Of a DNA stretch of 64,000 nt, positions 31,647 through 43,817 are shown in pieces. Position 1 is the stretch's first letter. Each line of letters begins with the position of its first letter. Made by a program: the position numbers and the translations under genes. The stretch covers positions 1,269,596 through 1,333,595 of the forward strand of contig CAJNDS010002080.1 of NCBI GenBank assembly GCA_905221605.1, in the 5' to 3' direction. The DNA is from Symbiodinium natans. Its lineage: Eukaryota > Sar > Dinophyceae > Suessiales > Symbiodiniaceae. A model generated the notes under the pieces. The model had not been told where the DNA came from and ran no database searches. It saw only the letters and a list, made by a program, of their open reading frames with translations.

Positions 31647-31780
31647 TGACACGCAATGCCTACCAGTACCGGTACGCTGCCAGTGTAAGCAGCGTGAAGG
31701 GCAAGAAAGTGGCGGCGGTGGCACGGGGAGCCGGCCCTATCTCAAAGTTGCAGCGTGTGAAGGCAGGAAAGAGTGGCTGA
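31647..31780 (+). CDS. Unidentified exon, basic, possible N-terminus
   Basis: ATG at 31647 gives MTRNAYQYRYAASVSSVKGK, then KVAAVARGAGPISKLQRVKA and a stop at 31780. The strongly basic composition could suit a nucleic-acid binding or ribosomal-type protein, but this is not established. Confidence 0.3.
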
Positions 31781-32379
31781 CAAATGGGGTCTTTGCAACT
31801 TTGCCTGGCTTCGGGAGGTGAGCAAAGCAGCACCTTTTGTGGCACCAGCCTGTCCACCAGGACTGCTTGTGTCCAGCTCCGTTGACTATACTAATCTGTC
31901 GGCTAAGCATCTTGCTCATTGGCAGAAAGTCACTGAACATGATGAACGAAAACCAGGCTGTGCGGTGGTTTCGGCTGATCTGCTGCACCAGCTTCAGCAA
32001 GAGGCCTGAAACAAGTGCCCGCCAGGGACTCCATGTTTCCCGTGGCTGGCTTTTCGCAGCACAACAGTCATCTCGTGTGCGCATCGTTCAGGTTGGAATA
32101 AAGGCAGCAGCACCGGCACGCCCCAAAGAGCAATTGGCTTTGTTGTCTGGCCAAGATTTTCTCTGTCGAAACCCTTCCGCCTGCGCAGCCCGAGCCGAAG
32201 CACGCAGCTCACGAAGCTCACAAAGCTCACGAAGCCCCGCGGGAAGTGTTCAAAATTCGGCCTGCGTGGACCTGAGTTTGCACTGAGGTCTGGGTACAAT
32301 CCTTGTATGGAGTGTAAGCAAGGTTGCTGTGCTTACATTCTGTCCATTTTTTGTTCCGTACATGCTTCACGCTTGTTGC

Positions 32380-32533
32380 CGCAAGGCACAGGCTCGGCAG
32401 GCAAAGCAAAAAGATCCAGGCACACGGTCGGAAGGTGCTCGGAAGTGCAAAGCTCTGAAGCGTCCGCTCTGCACAGGCCGGCAGGAAGTCCTGCCTGTGA
32501 AAGCCGCGCTCGTCAACTTGATCGACGAGGTTT
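32380..32533 (+). CDS. Unidentified exon, Lys/Arg-rich
   Basis: The frame reads CRKAQARQAKQKDPGTRSEG, then ARKCKALKRPLCTGRQEVLP and VKAALVNLIDE, ending at a GT. It is basic, then amphipathic. No family is recognised. Confidence 0.35.
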
Positions 32534-32639
32534 GCAAGAGAAGTGCATGGGATGGGCGTGGTCACGGAACCATGAAGCACACCCAAGGTTCCGCCTCCTC
32601 CCGGTGCACGCCACGTCAGTGTTGGCCTTGACCTGAGTT

Positions 32640-33260
32640 GGCAGAAGGAGGAAGGGAAAGAGAGGGAGCCGACAAGTGAACTTGACCCCCGTTAGGGCGG
32701 ATCTGTCGGGAGGTTACGCGTGTGCAGGGAAGAAGGAAGGGAGTGAGGGAGACAGAGAGATAGCGGACGGTGTACCGTTGAAGCTGGTCCTTAAGTTCAC
32801 AAGTGTGGTACAGGGAGGCCCTGAAATTGCAGGGGCGGGCGAGGAGGGCTCGCTCCCTCAACCCCCCACGAGAGAAACAAAGACAGAAAGAAAAGAAAAA
32901 CGCGAGCGGACTGCAACGTGTGAGGGGGAGGTGCTACAACAAACAACTTTGCAGGGTGGCGCACCAGCCATGGAAGATAGCTTGGCAAGGGAGGGGTCAT
33001 GTCGGTGGCGCAGGAGTACCGTCCGCGAGACGCACTCAGAGTGCAAACTTAGCTGCAAAACCGGGAGAACGACGTGTATCTGGAGCTACGGTGGAGGGGG
33101 CGGAGACAAGGCAGAGAAGCTGCGCACAGCGGACGGGGTAGGACGAAGGTGGAACGGGAGAAGTGGCAACTTAGACGACAGCTCTGAGGAAGCAGTAACG
33201 GGGCGCATGAGAGCCATAGAGCTATGGGAGGGAGCAGCTGCACTCACCGAAGCAAAGTGA
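32640..33260 (+). other. Purine-rich open region of unknown nature
   Basis: A strongly purine-biased 0.6-kb stretch (many gag, gga, aga words) leaves one plus-strand frame open for 194 codons (32676-33260), rich in Glu, Lys, Arg and Gly. Open frames also exist in the other plus frame and on the minus strand. The bias itself explains the openness. I cannot support a protein, and a degenerate repeat or transposon fragment is equally possible. Confidence 0.3.
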
Positions 33261-33589
33261 ACAAAGCCGGGGATTTGGGGGAGGATGTTGCTCTGGAAGG
33301 GACGGCCGTCAAGGAAAAAAACACGCGACAGGGATGAAGTTGTGAGAGCCTTCGACTTACATGTCTGAGACAGTCAAGGGGTCAAATACCCCATGCAGTC
33401 CACTTTGGTGTGTGGGCTTTCGGGTCCGTAGCTCTGCTTGTTGGAGACGAACACCCTGCCTTTGGAGAAACAAAGAACAAAGAAGCCACGATGTTCAGAA
33501 TAGAAAGAAAGAAATAACAAGAGAGAGAATTGAGAGAGACCAGGCTTTTCGGTACCCAGTACTCGCCACATTGCAGTTGACATACTTTG

Positions 33590-33614
33590 GTGTGTGTGTG
33601 TGTGTGTGTGTGTG
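33590..33614. repeat. (TG)n microsatellite
   Basis: Twelve TG units. Confidence 0.93.
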
Positions 33615-33816
33615 CAATGGTGGTGCTCCACTTTCCTCCACATGTGCGTATGGCTTTCGAAGTGCTGACGCGAGATCATGTTTGGTGTGCGTGATGCTCT
33701 GGCACATCTCCGGTGGAGCATCAATGGACACGAGACCGTTTTCGAGTAGTGTTCAGTCATGCATCCGATGTGTTGGGCTTTCGAGATTCTTGACATCCCC
33801 GGGCTTGCTTGCGTGC

Positions 33817-34860
33817 AGAACTCAGGCACCGTGCAGGCTGTGGAAGAGGCATGCTACCCAGATTTGCAGGCGCTTTGTGTGTTGCCTATCCCTGATATGG
33901 ACAGGGCACGCAGACCTCGGAGGAAGAGAACAAGGCACACCATTGAAAACAGCCTGAAGCAGAGCTCGTCACAGCTAGTTGTGCTTGCTCTTGTCAGGTT
34001 GGTGCACCACTCCCCAGGCCACCAGTGGTGTCGCAGGCCGGCTCGCTGCCGACTTCCGCACGCCCGGGACTGAGTGACCAAAACATCAAGCCTTGCCGAC
34101 AGCGCCGATGATGCTGTAGCTGCCGTTGGCCACACGCCCCTGAAGCCTGGCAACCTTCTCCTCTGGCTTTCTTGGCAAGGAGAGGATGGAGAGATGCGAC
34201 CGACAGCCAGACGACATGTTGATGGAGTGGGCGAGGTGGTTGAGATGCCAGAGATTGCGCGTGTGACTTCGTCACTAAGCTCTGGCTTTGTTCCTTGTTG
34301 TGGAGGCTGCTCCGTTGCTGTACGATGGTTTCCTGGCACCTCGCCAGGCATTCCTAACGTTCACTCGTGACACAGATCCTGCCGGCAGAATTCCCTTCAA
34401 TACTAATGCCCGGAACAGGCAGGAGGAGCTCAGCCTCAGCCGACAGAGTCACTCCCTCAAGTTGTGCAGAGACAGAGAGACAGAGAGACGTTTTTTGTTG
34501 ATCTTTCCCATGTTGATTCAGCAGCGGCCTGTCGAGGAAGTCGCAAAACTATGGGCTGTGCGATCCTTTCCACATGGATAGGTGTGGCGACGCGATGCAC
34601 GCGATGCTGCCTGCAGCTGCAGCTTGATCTGCTGTCAGGATCACGGCAGAGAAGGAGCGTGATCGAAAGAGGCGGGTTCATCCAGAGCGCCCCTCTGCAT
34701 TCGTTTCCGAATCAATGCTGCAACGCAGGGTCCAGGCCCAGATGCTTGCCGAGCAGATCCAGGAGACAGGGCCGGACTCGTCTTTGCTTGCACGCTGCTT
34801 AATACGCAGGTCCCCCACGCAGAGGCTCCAAGACCACACACATAAATCTTCAGCACACGA
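33817..34860 (+). CDS. Unidentified gene, several candidate exons
   Basis: Candidate exons on one strand are NSGTVQAVEEACYPDLQALC with PIPDMDRARRPRRKRT (33817-33935), LLYDGFLAPRQAFLTFTRDT with DPAGRIPFNT (about 34310-34405), and AEKERDRKRRVHPERPSAFV with SESMLQRRVQAQMLAEQIQE (about 34645-34770). The last has a helical, Arg/Gln-rich character. Whether they form one gene is unknown. No known domain is seen. Confidence 0.35.
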
Positions 34861-35676
34861 AAAGCGCCACACATACACAGAAGAAAGGAAGCACTCCGTG
34901 AACATGGATACAGCCAGTTACTGAAAGGCGAGTGATCTTATATGTTAGCTCTGACGAATGCATATCATGGCGACTCGGCATATTCTGTGTAGCGTGGCTA
35001 TTGAGATATCGTTAGGTCAAACTGCAGGATTCTCTAAAATTCCTTCCTGCCTGCTTTCTCAAGCATGCACTAGACTGAGTCTAGAGTTTCCTAGCAGTAT
35101 CTGCAACAAGAAGCAACAAAGAGTGTCCACCAGCAAGCAGCAACTGTGCTTTCGGATGATGCTGACCAGCCATGGCTGGAAACTGCTGGGACTGCAAGGC
35201 TGCAATAATCATCTCAGGTAAAAAGATGCTACTGTAAAGCCTACGGGCAGCGTCTCTGTGCAGGCAGGTCCTACGCTTTGCATGGAATGCGGTTGGGCAC
35301 CTGGTGCTTTCTGCGGCCACCGATCTCCTTGCAGCAAACCAGTGCTACATATGGAGGTTTCCGAAATAGGGGTGCCCTTTTCGGGGGTCCCTTTAAGGGG
35401 ATTCCATTCTATTTGGGTACCCCTGTTTTGGGAAATGAATACCCATATCTCGCAGGTCCGCCTTCGCCTGTATGCCATCCAAGATGCAAGAAGCGTACAT
35501 CTCTCAGTGCGGATTGGAATGACACCGTCCCCGTGTGGATGGTGAAGAAGCTCCGGCGAACGGCGTTGCCCAGGGATAGCTACAAGTATTGTACAAGGTT
35601 GGTCACCCTTTGCGAGGATACGGCAGCAGGCTGCCATTTTTTTAGTCATTTAACCTGACAAAGCAATCCAACCAGG

Positions 35677-38090
35677 CTGAACTCCGAGCTGCAGCACCAA
35701 GCCCTGTGCATGCATCAAGTGTGGTAACCGCCTTTGCTGCTGAGAAGAACCTGCCGCAGCTGCTTGGTTCAATTCTGTAATTTAGTCTGATAGGGAGCTG
35801 TGGAGGCAAGCGAAGCCGTGAGGTGCGACTCGGCAGCAACTCTGACCTTCCAGCCTGGCCAAAGCTCGGGGGTTCAAAGCCGTTTCGCTGGTTGAGCCAC
35901 GTGCTCAATTTAAGGAAAACAGCCTCGATCCACTCTCCGCCTGCAGTGCAAAGGCCTGGTACTGGTACCATCATAAGGTAGCTGCAGGCAGCCGATGTCT
36001 GCACCCCTGAGAAGGGGCAGATTGTCAGGAAAAGCTGGCTGAGCCGCCATGGATGATGCAGTCTTCGTGCAACTTGGCCTTTGCCGAACTAGCGTTGGCT
36101 ATGTTCAGCTCTTGATGATGCTTTGCCATTAGAGTGCTGTGAGGTTCGACACTGAAAGCGAGCAAGCTACGAACTTTGCTATAGCGGTTGCAGCCTCTGC
36201 AGCTTCAAAGGGTTTGCATGACAGAGGCTCAAGCACCCTTGACGCCACACGGCCTCTAAGGTTTGGAAGTCTCTGTGACTTGACTGCTGAGAAAGATTCG
36301 GTACACCCTCTCCGCATCTTTTCGAGCTCCTTCCGCCAACTGAGGAAAGCCTGGCTAGGTGTGTCTTTCAGAGAACCAATACCGGGCACAAAGCAGTTCG
36401 AGGTGAAGGCCATGAGTTCACATCCGGCACCGCTTCCTCTGACGTCTTGACTCCCCGTCGGCTCTTTTCAGCGCAGGCTCCGAACACAGTCATCGTCATC
36501 ACACCGAACATCTTCAAGAACGAGGTCGTCAGGGAAGCGCAAGGCTCTTAGATCTGTCGGCCGGCATTCGCTGCCTCCAGCTGCTGCACACGCTATGTTC
36601 CAGAGCATTGAAGTCCCGTCCAGGTACGCGGCAGCAGCGACAACCAAGAAAAATGCCTCCTGATCGCATCTACACGGCTAGTGTACTAGCAGCCAGCAAG
36701 AGTGAAGTCTGTTGTGCCGGCTGAGGTAGTGTTTCTACACCACATAACTTCTGGCTGCAACCTCCAAGAGGAGGCTGCTGATTTAGGTCTTATGTTTCTG
36801 GTCTCCGGTTCTCAGTGTAGATGCCTTTCTTGAGGGCTGATCATGAGCAAGATTTCTCAGCAGGCTGAGCAGGCGCCAGAGGAGCTGAAGAAATCAGTCG
36901 ACAAGATTTTCAAAGACAAGAGGTACGTGATCTATACGGAGGAGCGACGCGGCACTTGTGCAAGAGTTGAGAAGAACGCCGTTGGTCCAGTGTCCTACTC
37001 ATGGTCCCTTGACCCAAGAAGATTTCACTGTGAGGACCTCAGTGAAGAGTGCAATGACATGCTCATGGAAAAGCTGAACCTGCGAAATGCAGACGAACTG
37101 AAGGCCTCTCCGTTGTTGTCGCCCAGAATTTGCAATTACGACGTGCACCGCGGTGCCACAGGCTGCCTACGAGAAGCGCGCCTTCCGTCGAAACATCGTT
37201 ACTTGGTGGCCATGTCAAAAACGCAGCCTGTTTTCTCGGCTTTTGCAGCCTCCAGGCAACGCCAACATTTCACGCAACTCAGGACATCATGAAGTACAGC
37301 GCCAAAGTTGCCAAGGTCCGCTGACAGGGCGCTCTACTTTCATCAGCGGCTGTCTGCTAGTTCAGGCACGCACACAAGCTGGAGTCAAGCGGAAGTACGA
37401 CCTCTGCATCACAGCGGCGAACGTCGAGCACAGCCCAGATGGAATGCCAGTGGCCGCTGTGCCGCAGCTTTCGCGCGAAGCTGGCGATGGTAGGTCACAG
37501 TGAGTGGTTCATCTATGCTCATCTATTCAAGCTGTGCCGAGGTTGACCGCTTGTTCACGACGATGTCGAAGCTTGCACCAGCTTTGTGCATTGGCCGAAA
37601 TTACGGCGACAAGGCTGGACATGGTGCTCAAGCATCTCAAGCTCGGCACATCTACTAAAAGCGCAGCCATGCTTGGTCAGGTGTCCAATGCTGATGTGAG
37701 ACACTCCTTTAACATCGTCGTGGTGCTCACGAAGGAGACCGTGTGCCAAAGAGACCGGGTGCTGTTTCCTTGCAGCCTTGCAGTGCCTTGCAGGACGCCC
37801 TCACGTGTCCGGACTTGATGGGGGAGCTGAAGTCTGCCCTGGAAGCAGAAGCCAGCATTCTCATCGTCGGGACCTTGCCCTCAATTCCTCGATGGTGCAC
37901 CTACGCCTGATGTGAAAATCTGAAGGTGCACGATCTGCTGAGCTGTCCAGACCTGAAGGCTGAGATCGAAAAATGCGAGGACCAGCCGACTTCCATAGAG
38001 TTGCTGAGGGCTTTCCACATTCCATTTCTGCCAGGACAAGGTGGTTGCGTCAAGCCTGATGCGCTCCGCACGATTCGTCTACATGTCAGA
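35677..38090 (+). CDS. Unidentified gene, many candidate exons
   Basis: A run of plus-strand pieces with exon edges and even composition begins with AELRAAAPSPVHASSVVTAF (35677-35780). Then come RFDTESEQATNFAIAVAASA (about 36139-36215), APNTVIVITPNIFKNEVVRE (about 36476-36545) and KISQQAEQAPEELKKSVDKI (36846-36920). Later pieces are VPQAAYEKRAFRRNIVTW (about 37153-37206), TPTFHATQDIMKYSAKVAK (about 37261-37315), QAGVKRKYDLCITAANVEHS (about 37377-37440), ALTCPDLMGELKSALEAEAS (about 37798-37860) and DLLSCPDLKAEIEKCEDQPT (about 37931-37990). The two CPDL(M/K) pieces resemble each other and may be a repeat. No family is recognised. They may join the EF-hand-like exons that follow. Confidence 0.38.
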
Positions 38091-38752
38091 GGCCTCGTCT
38101 GACTGTCGTAGTACTGTCGTGAAACATGTCTAAGAACACACCCAAACTTGCGCCATGTGACTCTGCCGGCCCTCAAACCATCGAAACCCTAAAGTCCTAA
38201 ATTCATGTGAACTCTCAGTCTTGAAGCTCATAGGCCTTGCATATAGGCTCACCATGCACAACCCCTCAAGTAATTTTATTGACGCGCTGGGAATCATGCG
38301 ATCTGTCGGAACAGAACACGACATGTCAAGTGGCTTGCCTTGGGGTGTTGCCGATATCGTTGTTGAGGAAGAATGCTGAGCGTTGCTTAGCCCATGTGAT
38401 GCTGCGAGGTGGTCACGAGTGTTGTGCTTGGCATCTTGTCGCCTGGCACAGCGGGGCCCTCATAGGGCCGCGGGAACGTTTAGGGTTTGATGTGGGATGT
38501 AGGGTAGGTCACTACAATGCTCTTGTGCCGCAGATCAAGACAGACGACGCCAAGTCACCTCGAACGAAGCAGGCGCTGTCCTCTGGAGGTGCCTCGTGTC
38601 CCTGATAGACTTGCCAAAATGTACATCCTCACAATGTTCACCTATGAATGAGTATGTCTTGTTCAAGTATCTCTTGGTCCGAAGGGCCAGGTGCGTAGGC
38701 GCACAGGTGCCGAGAAGAACTGCAACTTGCCCTAGCCTGTCTGACAGGTGGA

Positions 38753-39300
38753 AAGCAGTTCCGGCTCGAGTACAAGAACTGCTTTGCTCTGGACCTGGCG
38801 AAAGATGGTACAGGACAGGTGTACAACACCAAGCCGACTGGCTCAGCATAGTTCAATACAAGGTTCAATGCAGTTCGGCATGTTCACGGGGTAATCGCAG
38901 GGTAGGGTTTGTGCGGCGTTCTGCAAGGTTTAGCGACAAGAAGAAAGACTTGCCGGGCGACATCGACTCCGCCATCAAAGCCCTTTTCGAGCTGTATGAT
39001 CCGGCCAAGAAGGGCTTCTTGTCTCAGTGTTATTGCTATTATTCTTATTATGATCACTGCTACTAATACTGCTACTACCATTATTAGGATTATTGTTAAT
39101 AGTATTATTATTATTATATAATCCGGTGTGCTGCATGGACTTTGCTTTTGCCTCAGGAAGCATTGGCTGGCCGCAGTTTGCCGAAGTCGATCGTATCGTG
39201 ACGGAATGCCTTGGCGGCCAGTACGAAGAGATGATCTCCCGAAGAGCTTTCTCCATGATGAACTATCCAGGCGGCTGGATTACTTGCGCAAGGAGATGAG
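38753..39300 (+). CDS. EF-hand-like exons of an unidentified gene
   Basis: One exon reads GKQFRLEYKNCFALDLAKDG (about 38750-38815). The next (about 38931-39029) reads FSDKKKDLPGDIDSAIKALF, then ELYDPAKKGFL, the first half of a helix-loop-helix calcium site (F-LYDPAKKGFL). It ends in an intron made of ATT-type simple repeat, and the following exon from 39157 gives IGWPQFAEVDRIVTECLGGQ. Joined, the loop D-P-A-K-K-G plus a downstream Phe/Glu helix looks like a weak or degenerate EF hand. A further piece at about 39382-39480 reads LTLESEISFTTFHNYHAGGL. Calcium binding is an inference; one of the usual acidic loop positions is occupied by Lys. Confidence 0.42.
39028..39122. repeat. ATT-type simple-sequence intron
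   Basis: About 95 bp of tattatt, ctactaatac and taatagtattatt words fill the intron that splits the EF-hand-like loop. It resembles the tract in CHMP5 intron 2. Confidence 0.75.
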
Positions 39301-39499
39301 GGCATGTGACGCGCATGTTTTCCCAGTGGCCTCAAGCCACAAGCTGGGGATGTCCGGGGGACCAGCAGTGTGATTCTGCCAGGGCTGACTCTGGAGTCGG
39401 AGATTTCCTTCACGACGTTCCACAACTACCATGCCGGGGGCCTTTTCTGTTCGTTTTTCGGGGGCTTCGTGAGCTTCAAAGCATTGCAAAGCGCTCGCT

Positions 39500-40940
39500 C
39501 CCCTATGCCCTGAGAGCTCTGCCTTTCCGAGGCCTTCGTTGCAAAGCAGATGGGCGCATTGGAAGGCATCTTGTCCTTAAAAGCTATCGGGCTGGAAGCA
39601 GGCAGTTGTGCATGCTCGTTGCTGTGAAAGGTGACAGGGACTCAAGCATGCACTACAAGTATATCGTGGACAAGGCGAATTAATTTGCAATGCCAGCTCT
39701 CCAGAAATGATTCTGCGCGGTTGCACTTGGAATTCGGCTCCGATCAAAAGCAGTCGGCATTGCGCATGCGTTGACGCCGTCACGTAAGCGAACTTGGAAT
39801 TAGCAGAATGGAGACCCAATCCTTGGGTGGTTTCTGCTCGGCCAGGTGAAGAACTCCAAAAAAGGCAAGCGCTTCCTGAAGCTCTTCGACTTGTGCCCGA
39901 TGCTTGCACTTGGTGCAGCCCACGACTTGCGAAGATGCGTGTCTTGATGCCTGGTCCTTCTCGGCGTTGCGTCTCCTCGTCCCCTCGAAGCTCTCGCTAT
40001 GAGAGTCGGGCAAAAGGTACGGAAGACTGGAGGGGTCATAAGGGTTCGATGACTTGTGCTATGAAAAGCCGACAGGGGCAGATCCTAGGCCGATGGCCCT
40101 TACGTACTTGATATCGTTGCTCAACCCGTAGGGGCCGCTACTGAGCAACTCCTGTAGCACAGCCCCGCGCAATCGACAGAAATCGATAGGGGCCAACCCT
40201 CTTTCGCGCGAACATTCGGATACAAAGAAGAGTGTTTTTGACCACTACTCTATCTGCTTGCCGTCGCATGCCGTCGCAGGATGGTCCTCAAGCGGTTTAG
40301 CCGTGCCGATTTGATATGCTTATCTGCTTGTTCGATGCTGCACATGGGTTGACCAACCGACATTCACAGAGGTTCAGAATGCGGAGATGTCACTCATGCA
40401 CCACTTTTGTTGTTTCATTCGCGAACAGGGCGTCTGGCATTTCAGTTCAAGCTGCGCTTGCTACAGGTACATCGTCCATGATGAAAGCAAAGAGTCCATT
40501 GCTTTCGCCAAAGCGCTCAAAGTGTCCATGAAGGATCACACGTGCCACGTCTAAATCTGGACACCTTAGCGAGTCCGGTGTGTCTTGTTGCCAAAGCTGA
40601 GCTGCTTACCTGCTTCGCTCTGGTCCGTGTCTGTACGTTTGCATAGCCCGTAGGCTTGTCGCGTGTTCTCGGCCGCCAAGGCCCAACGTTCGCACAGCAG
40701 TTTGTAACGAGAAGGTCCCTGGGAAGGATGACATGCAACCGGGACGTCATTCGATTTTGTGGCAGCGCACGTGCTGTGCTGGAAACACGTTGTCCCACTT
40801 CACGCCAGCCAAGCGTAAGGCAGCGCACCCAGATTGCAGCTCAAAGTCTGAACGTCCTCATCTTGCTCCAAGAAGACTGCCTACTCAAGGCCTGATGGGT
40901 CTATAGTCAGAAAGGCATCCTGAAAGAAGCTGTTGCAGAC
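39500..40940 (+). other. Weak candidate exons only
   Basis: Two pieces look coding: VKNSKKGKRFLKLFDLCPML (about 39846-39905) and YRYIVHDESKESIAFAKALK (about 40461-40520). The rest of this 1.4 kb shows no firm signal. They may lie between the EF-hand-like and armadillo-like genes or belong to one of them. Confidence 0.28.
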
Positions 40941-40942
40941 AG

Positions 40943-42933
40943 GATGAAGTGGCCAAAGATGTCGTCGCCGGAGCAAATGAGGCTGTGAAGTTAGAGAAAC
41001 AACTTCAGCACCCATATCAATCCAGATCCTCTCCAGGGAGCTCAAATCTTGGTGTTGGTGAACATGGAGAGCAGCCCCATCTTGGAGAAGGAGCGATTTT
41101 GCTGAGCTCACCTTTCTCGATGATCCGGCATCTTGTTGCATTTCATACATGATCTGTCTCGCAAACCTCAGGAAAGAAAGAAGGCGAATGCAGAGGTCCA
41201 GACAGCACTGTCAAGACCTCCCGTTGTGGAATATTGGAAGGGCAGCGACCAGGTGCGAGAGATAAGCCGCATGAATCCCCCCCAAGTCGCTTCTCAGCTT
41301 GTTTCTGAGCTGGACCATGGAAGCCTGGAAACCATGAACTCCGTGCGCGCGGAGGCTTGCTGCTGCAAGCTGCTAGACTTGATGTCGTTTCCTGTCGACG
41401 CGAATGCAAAGCGGCCCCTGCCGAACAAGACCCTGGGGCTAGCAAGTTACACTTCTTGTGGTGTTGGGTTCATTGCAGCTTCAGGCTTCTTTCAACGCGA
41501 CTAACATGTGGTCACTCAGGAAAGCGACGTTCCGGCAGAAAGAAAACCCAGTGGTCCTTTTTTTGTACCAGCAGTGCGAGGAGGCAGCTCCAACCGTTCC
41601 AGTTTCTTCAACAGACACCAGCAGTTCTTTGTCCCATCCTGCGCAGGATACGGTGTGTGGTCAGGCCATGACGGCTTTGGCGAACTTGGTCAGTCCCATT
41701 AGCCACTCGGCTTCGGGTAGAGCCATTCCGGTTGTCGCTGTCAGCAACGCCTTTGGTGCTTAGGCAAGAGTGGCGACTTGACGAGGCCTTGTGCAAGAGC
41801 CGTCATCTCATGAATGCTATTTTTCGTGTTTCTGCAACCAGCAGTACGCATGGGAGGGCCGAGTTTCTTCGAGATGGTGGCTGCGATGTCCTGCAGGAGC
41901 GTTTCTCCTCGCATCCAAGCTGCAGTTCAATCTGGCTCAATAAGGCAGATTCCAACAGCTGTTCTTTCAGCACAGGTTCCTCTCAGTCAGCGCTGTCGCA
42001 GAACCTGCTGCGCGATGCGTGGCGAACTTGGCAATGTACCCACCTTGCGCCCGAAGGACCGTTCCTGACCCGTTGCATCGACCATGCCATGCATCCAACC
42101 ATGCAGGATGGCCGAGCTGGGTACCGTGAAGACACTCATTGAAGCTATGCAGGCGCACGTGGATTCTCCAAATCTGCAGGCCGGAGGGAGACGCGGTAGA
42201 GTCTGGTACAAGAACTGAAAGCATGACAATGAGGGTTGCAGGTTGTGTTGAACTTAAATGCTTCCAGCCCAGGGTGATGCCTGCTGCGCTATTGTGAACA
42301 TCGCTCAAGATGACGTTGGCAAGAGGAAGGTCAACGAGTTAGGCACCGGTGCTGATGTGGTCAATCATGGTCAATCCTATTACCAGCAAGGATTAAGGTC
42401 GGCAATGGCTGTAGCATGTAGCAGTTGGCCCTTGCACGAAACCCTAAATTCAAGCATCAATCTGCGTTGGCCCCGCACCTGACTGTGCAGGTGGGTTTCA
42501 GCAAATGCTCCAATCCCAAAAGCGATTTGAGTACAACGCTGACTTCTGGGAGATGCGATGGGGCATGAAGGAACTTGCCGAAGGTGACACGGTCATGGCA
42601 TCTTGCCGCAGACGGCAGAGGTTGGTAGACATAGAACAGGTGAATGTTAAACGAATCAAGCCTCCGATTTGTCCTCAGTTTTGGATTTGCCTGCAACTTG
42701 ACAATGTGCCTTTTCCCTCTGAGGTAAATTATCATGGCAAGGGACGTTGGGTGACAGGAACAATCACGAGAGTCAACAAGGGCAATGGCGCCTACGATGT
42801 TGACTACATGCATGGTGGCAATGATCGCAAAGTGCCCACGAATTTGGTCCGCCCCAAAGACAAGTCAGCTTTTTGGTTGCAGGCGAACGTCTTTTCTGTA
42901 GTCACTGTAGTCTTGATGTTGAATTTTTCATGA
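40943..42933 (+). CDS. Armadillo-type repeat protein with C-terminal Tudor/SH3-like module
   Basis: Exons read DEVAKDVVAGANEAVKLEKQ (from 40943), a long piece at about 41174-41440 with ANAEVQTALSRPPVVEYWKG and NPPQVASQLVSELDHGSLET, and QDTVCGQAMTALANLV (about 41646-41690). Then come AEPAARCVANLAMYPPCARR (about 41993-42050), MAELGTVKTLIEAMQAHVDS (42110-42170) and GDACCAIVNIAQDDVGKRKV (about 42273-42340). The 'G-(L/V)-xx-L-x-x-A-M-x-x-H' and 'ACCAIVNIA' pattern is that of armadillo repeats. Near the end, ELAEGDT (exon to 42591) joins in phase across a GT-AG intron (42592-42723) to VNYHGKGRWVTGTITRVNKG and AYDVDYMHGGNDRKVPTNLV, a Tudor/SH3-like fold, with a stop at 42931-42933. Whether both modules are one protein is inferred from position and strand only. 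Confidence 0.68.
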
Positions 42934-42939
42934 CTAGTA

Positions 42940-43815
42940 CTTGTAAGCGTTTGTGCCCGCCGCCTCGGCAGCCGGGCCGGCCCAACTCCGGCCTTTGGAG
43001 GCCTCATATAGCCCTATTCTGTATCTTCTGCTGATACGGCCAAGCTGCGTAACAGCCCTGGACGTTTGACCAGTCAGGTTTAGGACAACGGCCCGAAGTC
43101 CTTCTTTTATAACTTTCTTCTGATTCCAATTAGTTTCAGTAGCAACTGCTACACCCTGCTACTCCATGCAACACAGTGGCCGCGGGAAAGAAAAAAACGC
43201 TTTGTAGCCTCGGCCTCCGGCCGACAGGCGTCTGGAAGAAGCAGACAAAAAAAGCCGGTCTCCTTGCCCCCTTCCCAACCCACACCAACCCATCACCCTT
43301 CTTTTCCCCCTGTTGTGGGAGCTGCAATCCGATACCTTGGGGTGGTCACTGCTTGACAAGGCATTTTTCGCGCCCCAAGCACTTGCTAACAAAGGCAACA
43401 GGCACCCAAACAACAAGTGCACCGAGGGATGCCGAGGGTCTGCTGACACTGCGCACGCCCTTACTGCTGAGGAAAAAGGGCAAAAGGGTCCTCCAGCAAC
43501 CCTTTCGTCCCCAAAACTTGCTTGCAAGGGTTCGGGTTTATGGGTCGGTTGCTCTCCGGTGTCTTTTCCTGACCCGCAATCGCTTTCCATTTTTGCGGCC
43601 CGATTGTGCGGACAAAAGGAACATAGGGGCCAAAAGAAAGCAGAGGAGAACCCGGAAACCGCATCGAGCTGTGGGGGCTGGGAGGTGGCTTGGAAGCTTG
43701 ACATGAGGGTGACACGGACGGAGGTCGGGTGCAAGTCTCAAGTCTCAAGCGGGTACTCGTAACAGTTTTAACAACCTCGGTGGAGCTGGTAAGCTGGAGT
43801 TGCGATTCTTTTAAG
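42940..43815. other. No firm gene; overlapping open frames
   Basis: Long open frames overlap in at least two plus frames (43176-43706, 43313 on) and on the minus strand (43159-43734). None has a recognisable motif and their compositions are odd (Pro/Cys/Arg-rich). I treat this as intergenic. Confidence 0.35.
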
Positions 43816-43817
43816 GA

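Noticed and set aside
32676-33260. 194-codon plus-strand open frame
   Set aside because: The region is strongly purine-biased, which removes stop codons by itself. No motif or exon edges are present, so it was listed only as a region of unknown nature.
43159-43734. Open frames of 150-190 codons on both strands
   Set aside because: Three frames are open at once and none resembles a protein. I treat them as chance in GC-rich intergenic sequence.
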